A stretch of 64,000 nt of DNA, taken from Monilinia fructicola. Taxonomy: Eukaryota > Ascomycota > Leotiomycetes > Helotiales > Sclerotiniaceae. The notes beneath the pieces were generated by a model that searched no databases, was not told the origin of the DNA, and saw only the letters and a list, made by a program, of their open reading frames with translations. Positions 35,891 through 47,653 of this stretch are shown here, piece after piece. A program made the position numbers and the translations under genes. The first letter of the stretch is position 1. The number at the start of each line of letters is the position of its first letter. The stretch covers positions 2,142,501-2,206,500 of the forward strand of contig VICG01000007.1 in NCBI GenBank assembly GCA_008692225.1, read 5' to 3'.

Positions 35891-37429
35891 TGCTTGGGAG
35901 ACCATCTCTGAGGATACACATGTTGGCCTCACCAATATGAATGGCGGCGGAGCGCTCAACTACTTGTTGTTGGTTAGTGGCGTAGTCTAACATATCAATT
36001 TATTCACGCACTGACAATCTATAGGGCTTTTGCAACATGTTCTGGATACCTGCAGCCAAGAAATTTGGTAACAGGTTGGCCTTTTTGTGACTACAACGCT
36101 GATCTGCATGTGTGCTGGTGTTTGAACAGGTAAAGCTCACGGTACTGGGAAATGGATGGGAGCCATGATTTTGAATGGGCTGGGTAGATCGGCGTATCAA
36201 GCTGTAATTCAGCTGACGATATCTAAGATTTTCTTCCTTTATGAACGTGGTAGAATGCTTGCAGTTTATCTCTTCAGACAGCAGCTTGGACCCATGTAAG
36301 TTTAGTGGGCCCGTTTTATAGGAATGATTGATGATTGAAGCTCACCATTATGTAGTCTTGGCCTCATCCCCGGAGGTTTTATCGGGGTGGAGATGGAGTC
36401 AGTATATTGTGAGTATCATCGACGGCGTCGTATTTCTGCTCCTCTTCTTCTCTTTTGAGGAGACGATGTTCCCACGCTTTCTCTTTTCATCTGCCAACCC
36501 CGAGCATATTGAAGCGGCGGTAGCCATGACTTCGACCCTGGGCGAAAAGGTTGCCCTAGAACAATCAAACGTCAGCGATTCCCCAAGTGCCAATTTGTGA
36601 GAAATGCCATCGTCGCTCTTTCCCAAACGAACCTATACCCAGACTCTCACATTGTGGGTATATCAATCGGAAGATGAGACAACATACTGGCAGTACTTCA
36701 AGCGTCCATTCTTTTTGTGGAAATTTCCCACTGCAGTTATTTCCGCTGTCATATTTGCGTTTGGGTGTACGGCTGGCATAGTATCCTTCCTTCAACACTA
36801 TCTCAGAGATCCTTTCCTCTGTTCCGTATATATGATTTCTCGCCGATGACCGTGGTCTTGTCTGCTTTGCGACTCTCATTGGGTCTATCATCGGTTACCT
36901 TACCGGAGTGTCGTCAGACTATGTTGTCCTATTTTTCACCCGACATACCAAGGGTATCGAAGAGCCCGAAATGTGTCTCTGGACTCTTACGGCTAGTTTC
37001 GCGTATGATGCACTTGGATATATGCTCTATGGCTGGGGCGCCCAAACACAAGCAAAGTGGCTTGTTATTGCCGTGGGTCTCGGAGCTATGATCGCCCAGC
37101 AGGTAAGCGCATGTACAATCGCGACGGCCTATACCATGGAACGTTTCTCTGGTGTTGCGGGCGAACTGGTGATTATATTGGCGATGTGCAGCTCCATGAT
37201 CAACTTTGCCATCTCATACAGCGTGCAGCCATTTGTCAATACCACAGGGTTTGGGCGGCCGTTCCTTTTCTATGGGATGTGCGTTCTTGCCAGTATTCGT
37301 GGTGGAGGTGTTCTCATGGTTCATGGCAAAGATTGGAGAATGAAGTGTGCTGCTCGGTATCGTCGATACGTAAACGAGACAACTGCCGGAGTTTCGGTAT
37401 CGAAACGCGCGCGACTTATTTGTGTTTGA
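35890..37429 (+). pseudogene. MFS transporter of DHA1 type, disrupted
   Basis: Multidrug-type proton antiporter fragments in order: AAWETISEDTHVGLTNMNGGGALNYLLL (about 35890-35980, first membrane helix), GFCNMFWIPAAKKFGNR (motif A-like loop), TTTLICMCAGV, AHGTGKWMGAMILNGLGRSAYQAV, FFLYERGRMLAVYLF, PGGFIGVE (motif C-like), the central loop FEETMFPRF...NPEHIEAA, WKFPTAVISAVIFAFGCTAG, and a clean C-terminal half (36908-37429) with LTGVSSDYVVLFFTRHTKG and SYSVQPFVNTTGFGRPFLFYGM. Introns near 35990-36026 and 36296-36357 are plausible. A TGA replaces an expected Trp near 36126 and four or more frame changes are needed. It is either a pseudogene or a heavily error-laden sequence. No clear start codon was found. 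Confidence 0.68.
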
Positions 37430-37660
37430 CTTTTTGTCACTGCCTCCAGGTATTATGCTCTCAGAATTTGAACGCTATTATTGGCCTATGGACCACATTC
37501 ATATATAGAATATTCGTTGCATGTTCCACTATATAATCGAATTCTACTATCGTTTAAATCCCTTTGGAATATCCAAGTCCACGAAAATAACTTCGCATGT
37601 AGCTAAAACTGATCCTCATGCTCTTCCACACACTAGCTTGTTCGTGTAGCGTCATCTCCC

Positions 37661-39058
37661 CTACCAAAAAGTGCCCTTCAGAAGTGCAGCCAGCCCCTGA
37701 GCAATTAATCTGTGGATGATCTGTCCAGGATGGTAGTTGTTCCACCAGAGACAGCTGACTCCATCCGAATTGATACAGGTGGCATCAGCAGAGCCATATA
37801 CTACGGGGTTATTGATTGCAGCCAAGAAGGGAATCTGGGTATCATATACCCAAGTCGTAGACCCGGCATTCGCAGCCTTGAATGCTGCCACGCGTGACAC
37901 TATCGCTGCGTTGTATTGCGATATGGCCGTCTCTAGAGACGCTTGCACTGCTGCACCTTGACCAATGAAAAGAGGGCTATCTTGGGTTGCTATATCTATC
38001 ATCAGTGCCCATATTCTCCCCACTAGCTCCAGTCACCAGGAGACTCACGTGGAACGGTTAAGAAGAGAAAATTGCGTCCTCCCGCACGGTACAGTCTCTG
38101 CACCTCCGCAAAATACGAATCCATGATCTGGCCCAGCACCGTCGTGTAGTTTGCGAGATAATACGCATTGCCGACATCGTTGACGCCCATCCAGATGCCG
38201 AACAGCGCGTTGCTCGACGACCACGGTCCCGAGGGAATGTACTGGACGAACTGATCCACCTGGTCGATCAAGGAGAGGACCGTGGGTGCGTAGGGCGCCA
38301 CGAGCGACGCGTTGGTCGTCGCGCCTCCCGAGGCAAAATTGTACGACAGCACCAGGGTGGCGTTGTACGTTTCGACAAGATAACCAATCTGCGGGTTGCT
38401 TCGTTAGGAAATTATCTCGCGGGCGCTTGTCGGGGTACTTGCCCAGTTGAGACCGCCCGTGGTCGTGTAACCTTGGAGGTTGGGGTTCCCCAGGGGATTA
38501 CCCGCAGCTGGCTGGGTCAAGGTTGGGTCGAAGCCCGTTTGGGAGTATGAGTCGCCGCTGGCGTGGATTCAGCTGGATTTCAGGCGCAGATGTACATTTG
38601 TGGGCGATTTTCAATTTACTTACAAAGTTATGAGATATTCTACTGCGGCAGTAGATGTGGGGCCTAGGTATTTGGCCGCGTTAATCACTTGAGCGGAGAG
38701 AGAACAGGCGGGGTGGGATGCATGGTTAGCTTACTTTTTGTTGTGGAGGTTGAGGTGGACGACAGTTTCGTGGTTGATGTTAACGTTGTAGATGTCTTTG
38801 AGGTCGTCAAAACACTTGTCGTCTTCGAGCTCGAGGTACTGCCCGCTGCATCCGGAAGACACTGGCCTAGGAATCATGGTTAGTTGACCGTCATAGATGG
38901 AGACTGGGGAACCGGCTACTGTAGTACGCGTTTTGGTAGACGCAGGTGCTGCCGGGCGTACAAGTTGTCGCACCCGTCCAGCCTATGCCTCCGCATTGAC
39001 CATATACAGCCTGCTGTGCCGCTACCGCTGCTACCAAAAACATCACACGCAAGAGCAT
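37661..39058 (-). CDS. secreted acetylesterase, CBM1 + CE16 (SGNH/GDSL)
   Basis: Plant-cell-wall esterase. The start [20 protein letters not shown] is a signal peptide. CBM1 is [31 protein letters not shown] with its conserved Cys and aromatics. A Ser/Thr linker follows, then the CE16 domain: [13 protein letters not shown] (catalytic Ser block), [45 protein letters not shown] and the C-terminal [12 protein letters not shown] (catalytic His). It ends LLKGTFW, stop. Exons on the minus strand include 39058-38920 and 38866-38735. A 54-nt GC-AG intron (38389-38442, donor GCAAGT) restores NW|IGYLV, and a further intron precedes TQDSPLF. No frameshift is needed in the parts checked. The later Met (39058) is preferred over the upstream in-frame Met at 39106, because only it begins a good signal peptide. 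Confidence 0.92.
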
Positions 39059-42000
39059 TTTGTCGGATCGTACAGTGCGAACTCCCAAGAGCGTCAATAG
39101 CGTCAAAGTGGGAACAGACAGTAGATTGAGATGCGAACGTCGATATCTCGGAGGGCAGCAGGCATGGTTATAGATGCTCCAAGAGAAGATAGCTCCTGGA
39201 AGAATACGTGTTTGGATTCACGAACGCGCTTTATTCCACCAATGTAATGCGAACGGCAGCAGTTTTGGTTGTGGTATAAATTGCATCTCAACATTATTAT
39301 GATGGGTTCCCCTCGAGGGGATATCGGCTAATCAATCTTATTAGGGGCGGGCCGTCGGATGATCGGGATCCCCGGCCCGGCTGCATCTGCATCACGCTTA
39401 GGTTCTACTAGAATGACGGCCCAAACCTTTTGATTGGGATATCTTATATGGAGCGTTGAGGACGAGGGGACCAACATTCTGGCGAAGTGCCTGTACATAG
39501 GCAGGTAATTCATAGAATTTCTTACTAAATATACCATTACCTATAACGATTCATAGTTACCTCATAATTAGGGGGGAAAGCGAGATAGAAAAGGCAACCT
39601 TACCCCAGTATACAATAGAATGATCTATTTCGAAATAATACAATAACAAAGGATTTACCAATTGGAGTATTAGATCAAGCTTTTTCAATAAACTAATATC
39701 CATGGCTATTTATTATCACATTTTAAGTAATCTAGCAAAATTTCGATTATCCACTGGTAAATTGATAATTAGCGTATAAGCTATTTAGAAGATTATCGCT
39801 ACATTTTCCTAGAACGTGACATTTTGAGAAAACCTCTTATTCACTAGCTGAAAACCAGAATCTTAGTAGTCCCCGAGAAAAAGGGGAGAGGTCTTGATAT
39901 ATATGCATTTACTGTTTCTACTCTGAGCGTGCAATGACAGCCGGCCCGAAAATAGATGGAGATCTTGGCATTTCGATGTTCATGGAGCGTTCCATGTTGG
40001 CGCGTGGCCTAGGAATTCCCGAAGCTGGCGATCTTGGTTTCTCGATCCCTGGTATATATGGAGTTAGTATTGTTATACTTAAAGCTATGTGTGTGGCTTA
40101 GTTGTGGTGCGGCTACCTGCAATAGGGGCAGCATGGATAAGAGCAAACAAGGCAAGCCAAGTTAAAATCAAAGTGGCAGTGTATATTCTGAGGAATCGAG
40201 TGCTGTATGAGGTTCCGTGGTTCTTAGGAATGTATTTGATTCAGTTCTGCATTATACTGAAGGTAGCAGATTGAGTATCTCATAGGTGCTCTGGTGCAGA
40301 ATTCCACCTAACTACCCGCTTAAAAAGTACAAAGCCAGCATTTCATGCCAAGGTTTGATTGGAAAAGAGCCTCACAAAGTCTGGGGCTAAATCATTGAAT
40401 ATTCCTGGATAATTATTGCAGCACAGAACAGAATGCACCCAGTGATCGCATGCTTAAAGCAAATTAATGATGTCTACGGGGCAGATGGAGTATTGTAACT
40501 TTGACTTACACCCGACGCCATCTATAGCGGTCTTAGTTCTTGAATCGGCCACACACGCATACGGCCACTTGCGCGTCTACTACACCTACGAATAGTTTGC
40601 ATGGTACCAGCGTATCACAGTTAAATAACTTGAAAAATTGGCCCGGCTTACTGAATAAACTGGAAGGACCATCAAATTGTCAAGACAAAAGCCATCCATT
40701 GAGAAGGGTTATTTGATATAAGACGTGTACTTCATGCAACCAAATATTTCATCCTGGTGTGTGCATCGGTGGTGGGTATAGAGGCCATAATACCATAAAT
40801 GGTAGGTCGAGTATATGGAAACCTGCACGTGCTGACCGAGTACTCGAACATTATTCGCAACAAAACTGTTCTTTCATTCAAATTGAGATTGATCAATTTG
40901 CTACGAGTGTGGCACACCAGTATCGAACTCTGTCCCTTTGGAGGAAAACACGCCTGAAGACAACACTTGAATGAGGCGCAGGAAACTTCATTGTTTGGTG
41001 ATATGTGGTGAACACAATGTCTTCAAACGACACGGCGAGCTTGCGTGCTGGAGAAATAGGGAGACGTCCTATTCTGTTCCTTCACGTCATGACAAAGTCT
41101 TTTATCCCACTTCACTACATTGCAGAATCTTTCGGAGCACTTGTTCCCCCTCATTTCTTTCTCCTCCTTTATTCTTGCCCATCAGTTAGGCTTGTTGATT
41201 TACCGTAGCCTCCCGCCTGTTATTCTGGTCCTTGTCTGCGCAATGTCGACAGATGCGCCTTCTTACATTTTCACATTCAAATAAGTGAGTGAACAAGAAT
41301 TTATCGCTCTCGACCCTGCTCTCCCGATCATCAGTTTTATCATTATCGGCCCAAGAATTTTTACTCGGCATCTTCAGAATACCAGAAGCGGTCCCGATGA
41401 TTGGGTAATATTCAGTAGCCTTGTGAGTTGAACAACTTTGATCCTTCTATTAGAAACGTGGATTAACGACCACTACAGATAGGGCTGATTGAATGGAAAT
41501 ATGCTTGATCGATGGTAAGCGGAGCTATAATCATGCTACATGTGTCTTCGTTAATTGATCATCATACTGGATAGATAATGATACTGATGAAAATTTGTAG
41601 ATGTAGGAGCTCACCGTGAAGGTTTTAGACCACCAGCTCCAGCAGCATCATGAGATTTTTCTCCAGGAGAAAAGGAGCTTTGTACCCCTCCTTCCACGAC
41701 ATTTGGCCAGAAGTTTAGACTCCCCATCTCTTTGCCCTGCGGTTTGTATAACGACGTCAAAACAAACAGACCTAGCAATACTTGGCTGCAGCTAACTTAG
41801 CCGCCCTTTTCAGCTCGAGTTCCCCTTCCAGATATCTATCATGTTAGCATATGGCTCCATGAAGCTAAGTGTCATCGCATTCCATCGTCAAGTATTCATG
41901 GTCCGGAGAAATGATACTTTCGATATCACGTTTGAGATATCCGCGTCCATGACTTTTCTTTGGCCACTCGCCTTTAACCTTACCTTCATCATTATATTTG

Positions 42001-43095
42001 ATTGTGGCACAGCAGTCTGGGCGAACTAGGGCTCCACCATACTGTAGCATGTATAACTCAAGTGCAGTATTCTTTCATTGGTTCACAAGCGAATATAGCT
42101 TAGCCACCTCCGACTCCCTCGTTAACATCTAATTATATATTAGGCTTCTCTTGCCCTATCCAATTACAAGTTATAGAATTTTGGTACGCTATGAAAGAGT
42201 ACCTAAATAGAGTATATAAAATGATATATTTTCTTAAAGATTCGTAGTTCTATACTTATTAATCTTTTTGATTATATTTCTAGCCTTTTAGCCCTTTTTA
42301 AAAGGTATATAAGAGGGTGCTATAAATGAAGTGAAGGCCTGAGGTATCTATAGAGCTAATAGGTATATATATATATAGCTCCTCTTTATAGCTAGCCCTT
42401 CCCTCTTTATAGTTTACAATATTAATAAAACTATTTAATACAATAGAATATATATATATATAGTAGTAGTAGTAGTAGTAGTAGTAAATTCTTAATCATT
42501 TTAATCTAACTATAGCTAAGCTACGCGGACCATGCGATGTGCCTATATATATATATACTTGTAATAATATTATTAAAAAGGATTTTCACTCCCTTTTACT
42601 AAGCGAATGTATAACCTTATTATACTAAGTAGTAGTGAAAGAAAGCGGGTTCAACGATAGATGGGCGAACGTTTATTTTATTCACATAAAAAAGGTTTAC
42701 AACTAGATGGAGAAGAGAAACATCAGTAAGCTTCTCATTCGCAGCGGACTTTCAAAGAACCTGCTCTAAGAAAGGTTCTAGCTCATTTAGCACAGAAAGA
42801 TCCATCCATCTTGTTAACAAGTACAAATACCAAGCCTCTCGGGCTTCACCAACCAGAAATCTTCCACGAATAATTCGACAAAGGAATATCCAATCGCGTC
42901 ACCTGATCGTCACCATCAAAAAAAAAATAAAAAATAAAAAATCAGTCTCAATCGTGGCTTCGATTTGCGTCTGCGGAAATCAAATGCCTTGGTAAAACGA
43001 TCTGGACTTCTCTCGGCACCGAGCAACCCACCGACCTAGGTAGTCTAATCTAGTCTTCCGAGGAATCCTTCCCAGCAAGCCTCGACGCTGACGTT
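39059..43095. other. 4 kb gene-poor region
   Basis: No gene supported. AT-rich blocks lie at about 39540-39850 and 42100-42660, the latter with TATA runs, an AGT triplet run (42459-42486) and A-runs. 40000-42050 has scattered open frames under 90 residues, none with recognisable motifs. It may be decayed transposon DNA, but no ends or coding remains could be read. Confidence 0.6.
42459..42486. repeat. (AGT)n triplet run
   Basis: About nine perfect AGT units after a TA run. Confidence 0.9.
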
Positions 43096-43441
43096 CTTCT
43101 TGTAGCGCGTGTCCCTCTTTTCATCACTGGCGTTCTGGGCGTCACCGACGGTCTCGTCGCTTTTCAGGACCCCACAGGGGGCGTATGGTTCATCTGTACA
43201 CCCGTGTAGGCCCTGTCTCCATGACTGCTGGAATGTCAGCAGCTTTCAACCTTTCTAAAAGATCAAAGTTGATAAGCTCTTCGTCGGAAGATTTCGCCTC
43301 GCCAATCTGACGCTGGTCTCTGGGATGGGCATGAGGGTTAGTTTCGACACGCGTCGCTCAGATGAATTCGAGTTCAACACCAAGTGTAAGTCTAGTATCA
43401 GTATTTGGTGACATATCTTTTGGTTCAGCTCTGTCAGACAT
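43096..43441 (-). pseudogene. possible relic of a putative amidoligase-type fungal gene
   Basis: The minus strand from an ATG at 43441 reads MSDRAEPKDMSPNTDTRLTLGVELEFI, then an in-frame TGA at 43358-43360. It continues without a frame change as ATRVETNPHAHPRDQRQIGEAKSS...LLERLKAADIPAVMETG before further stops. The GVELEFI start followed by a Leu-Ala-x-Gly-Ile-Pro helix resembles the N-terminal part of fungal proteins annotated as putative amidoligases. The match is from memory of the motif and is weak. If right, only the first ~100 residues remain. Confidence 0.35.
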
Positions 43442-44190
43442 CTTGAATACCGTTTATTTGGATGTGTGTGAATGGATGATAATTTAAAATTCTCTTTCTC
43501 ATACGTATACATACGAGAACAATGGCATTGTGTCAGGTCTATCCATTCATTCATTCATTCATTCATTCATTCATTCATTCATTCATTGCATACTTAAAAG
43601 AAAACACACTTTCTGAACAATAGATGCTCTATTACACGAGGAATCATACCCCAACACAGATCAAGTCACCTTTCTTACCCAAACCCCCCAATAAAACCCT
43701 ACTCGTCGCCCTTTAACTCTTTATCGAACATAAAAGAAAAGGCTTAGGTTCTGTTGATCCTTCAAGTTTTTTTTTTATACAAAATTAATGATGGATGAAC
43801 AGTTGATAGAAACTTAATAAGTACGCTGGTGATGGAAAACACAAAAATCCTGCTTGTTGCTGCTGTAACTATCATGCAATGTTACTATGATCCATGCTTG
43901 AATGATGAGCTCATCGCTCGTTGATTATTAGTTATTGATAACTTGAGTTGAATTGTACAATTTGAACAATTGATGTATTTATATATATATGTATATGAAA
44001 TTTTATGTTCATCTTCCGCTGAGAAAGACATCTTATTGACAAGGCATCACTTGGATCGCCATCCTCCCTTCAGACAGACCTACGGCGCCTCGCTCAAAAT
44101 ATCAACAACCGATGAATTCCCATATGTATGTATATTTATATATACCATCGCATCTCTTTACGCGATCATCTGATTCTGATATTTTCTTCA
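43442..44190. other. intergenic, (ATTC)n array
   Basis: Contains an ATTC tetranucleotide run at about 43543-43587. Otherwise this is AT-rich 3' DNA of the downstream methyltransferase. Confidence 0.65.
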
Positions 44191-45645
44191 TCAAAACTCT
44201 CCATGATTCGGTTTCCTTCCATAAACGAAATGAAACTTCATATAAACATGATTGGAAGGATTCTTCATATCGTTCCTTGGTCCCACCATCATCACTTGGG
44301 CCTCTTCATAGCTGTAACCCAATACTCTTGTGAACAAGGCCATACTGATTGGTTCGACGGCATCCAAACATTGAGCCTGATAATACATGCCAATCTCCTT
44401 GAGTCTCTTATCCTTGGGCCAGCGACCAATCGGTACCTTGTACACTTGATCATGAACATCCACAAACCCTGCATCAGTCATCCATTTCTTCTGATTTCCA
44501 GCAACTTCATCCATCATCTTTCCATTCCTGACACTGGCTTCATCAATCAATCCAAAAAATCTTTGTAAATCTCCAGCGTTGAGATCAGTACCATCGTCGC
44601 TCTCGATATGTACCTCATGCTCCTGTGCTTCAACCCATCCACCCGGTCGAACATGGGTATATGCTTGACTGAACAGTTTAGGCCAATCAGATATACTAGA
44701 CGCAAGTACTCTCCAGTGTATCAAATCAAACTTTCGATTGTGAGAAAAGAGCCATTCATCCTCGGCATTATCAATCAAGAATTTACAATTTGGTGGTACC
44801 CAGCCAGGTTGAATTGGGCTTAGATCCGTTCCAGTAACTTCAGCAGAGGGGAATTCATCGGCACATTCAATTGCCCACAGACCTGTCCCAGTTCCAACAT
44901 CGAGAATCCTTTGGGGATTAGGGTCTATCGGTGCGCAAAATAACTTGCCACCGAGAATGAGCTTGAACACGTGATGTTTGAGATCCAGTCTTTGCTGTTC
45001 TGCTTCATCATTGGGGAGAAGGTAAGAACCAGACTGATAGGCGTGGTATCGACGACCATTTTCGTAAGTGTAATTTAACATGGATGAATTGAGAGATGTT
45101 GAAGACGTTGATACGTTATCATCTCCCCAACTGGAATCGGCATCGCTATGAGTATCCTGTGGGTGGTGGTTGTGAGTATGTGTGATAACATAAATATATA
45201 CATATAAATTGAGATCCATTCTGATAAATTGATTATATAAATATACATAAATATATGTAAATTATAAAAGGAAAGATTTATTACTCACAACTTCGACATC
45301 TGGATCTTGATCTCCATCACTTTGGTTGTGATTGTAATGGTGATGGTGATGGTGATTCAAGTTTCCAGCTCCCAAATTATTATGATCATCATGATTTCCA
45401 GTATTGTATTGATGAGAAGAAGAAGAAGAAGCTGTTTGATCTCCTGTTGGAGCTTGTGGGGCACCAGTAGAAGAATTTGTAGTCTGTGGTGGTATTGTTT
45501 GTTGGTGTTGGTGTTGGTGTTGCTGTTGTTGTAATTGTTGTAATTGTTGTTGTTGTAAATGTTGTTGTTGTAATGGCTGTTGTGCTTGATGGGATGCCGG
45601 TCTATCGTTTCCCGTTGATTGTGACACTGATGACATTGATGACAT
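44191..45645 (-). CDS. LaeA-like SAM-dependent methyltransferase
   Basis: Two exons: 45645-45289 and 45156-44191, with a GT-AG intron 45157-45288; 440 residues, frame intact throughout. The N-terminal ~115 residues are disordered and dominated by Gln/His (a QQQHLQQQQLQQLQQQQ-type run and a six-His run). The class I methyltransferase core follows: ENGRRYHAYQSGSYLLPNDE, then motif I ILDVGTGTGLWAIECADEFP, GTDLSPIQPGWVPPNC, FDLIHWRVLASSISDWP and HVRPGGWVEAQE. This is the LaeA/Llm family, whose members affect secondary metabolism and development; the target is unknown. The C terminus ends YGRKPNHGEF. It could be an Llm paralogue rather than LaeA itself, since the best-known LaeA has a different N terminus. 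Confidence 0.88.
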
Positions 45646-47653
45646 TGTTGGTTGGTTGGTTGGCTGGCTGGCTGGCTGGCTGGTTGGTTGATCGGTATTC
45701 CTGTGTACGATACAAAAAGGATCTGATGGGTGACAGAATGGAAGATACTCCGTAGATAGCTGGAGAGAGAGAGATAGACGGATAGATAGAGAGAGAGATA
45801 CCTATTAGTCGATACCTACCTAGGTAGGTACTAAGGTAGTCAACTTATTATGATTAATGATCAATGGCTGGCTATGTCACGGGACACAACAAACTCGGTG
45901 CCAAGCCGAGAATCAACTCAAAAGGAGGAAGGAAGGGCCAAATAAACAAATAATGAAATAATGAAATAATGAATATCTTTTGGGCGAATCTTGAGTTGTT
46001 TGAGATTCAATCGGATTGTTTTTTCGATTGGACTAAGGTCGTGTGAGGTGATGATGATGTAATGCGATGGAGGGGGAGATGTATATATATATATATATAA
46101 TAAGATTGATGGTTCAAGGGGATAGCTGGAGATGACTGATATATATATAATAAACAGATGAGTAGATGATATGTAGCTGGAGATATATATAATATATGTA
46201 TAGATATAAATATGTATGTATATAGATATAAATATGTATTTATATATAACAAATAAGACTATTGATAAAAGAAAGAGAAGAAAGACGATGACTGTTTACA
46301 TACATACCTAGGTATATATATATATATCTATCTATATATCTACCTAGTACTTTTTATGTATATGTATGTACTCCGTATGTACATCCACGGATATAAGTAA
46401 CCTTATGTAATTATATAGTTCTATGTGAATATAAACAGTCAGGACACTTGATGTCGTGGCAACAGTAGCATCCATATCAACAGTCGATCTTGACGCATGT
46501 CTAAAAACATGTAAAATCGTAATACCGTTATTGAAATACCTGATCCCGTAGCATAAGGAAGAGGAAGAGGAAGAGGAAGATTGCATCCTCCTCCCTCTCT
46601 CCCTCGAAGACTTTGTTTTTGTTTACAATACTCTTGCATCTCCATATCTCCCTGTCCCGTGATATTTCTACGTACATAATCCATAGAGATCCATGGATGC
46701 ATAGAGTTGTCCCTGTCGGCTATTTCCTCTCAAGAGACCCAAAACACCTAGTCAAGGAATAGATGAGCATGAAGAAAGTCAATTGCAAGTGTACTAGTAG
46801 AGTAATAAGGTTATCTAGGAAGGGTATTTCTGCATTCAATGGGATCAATGGGATCAATGGAAGAGGATGTTTCCCCGCTAGAAAGCTGGAAAGCAGGGAT
46901 GGTGATCAATTCTGGATTCTTTCTTGACAGCCCGGGAGAGTACAAGTGTCATCGTCGGTCCAAAGGGTCTTGACTCTTGATGTAAAAAGATGCAAGTAGA
47001 CTAGGACAAGTGATGTTTTTGAAGAGGCCCGGGGGATCCAACCCCTCAGAGCGAGGCGAATTCAGACCATGAAAACCAATGGAATCTCTTCCTCATCCCT
47101 TCCAACTCTTCCGCTACTTCCGTTCTTTTGTTCTTTGACATCGCGAAAAAAGTCCAGAGGTTAATTTTTTCCCCCCATTGCCTTTGCCTTTCGGAGTGTT
47201 TCCCCGTCCCGTCTCATCTGGTGGATCAATACCCGAATAGCATCGGATCATGGTCTCCTTTGAGCATTAGATCACCCTCTCCTGATTAATGTCATGGAGG
47301 CAACCGAGCGGATTCATTTACCTGCAATCCATTCAAGGTGTACGCCACGTTTTTAACCGGAATTGCCATGTGTGCTACTGTTTGCTGTTTGGATAATTTC
47401 GTTATCTAATGATCATTGATATGCATCCATCAACTTTATTGCATGAAGGATTTGTTTTTCACACTCAAATCTTGCATCTTGCATCTTGCATTCGTAAAAC
47501 AATCCCATTCGAAAAAAAGCATACATTCATCCCACTCACTCACTCACTCACTCACTCACTCACTCATTGGGGAATTTATGCTTTGCGCGTCGGCGATAAA
47601 CTTCTCATACTAAACATCAACCAATCAATCAACCAACCATTTACTCTGCCGCC
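45646..47653. promoter_or_regulatory. 2 kb divergent upstream region of two methyltransferase genes
   Basis: Between the divergent starts at 45645 and 47654. It holds GGTT/GGCT tetramers (45650-45690), GA and GATA runs (45758-45800), TA-rich stretches (46080-46340) and a CACT array (47529-47567). The size is large for this window, so long 5' regulatory sequence or 5' UTRs are likely. No defined site is recognised. Confidence 0.55.
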
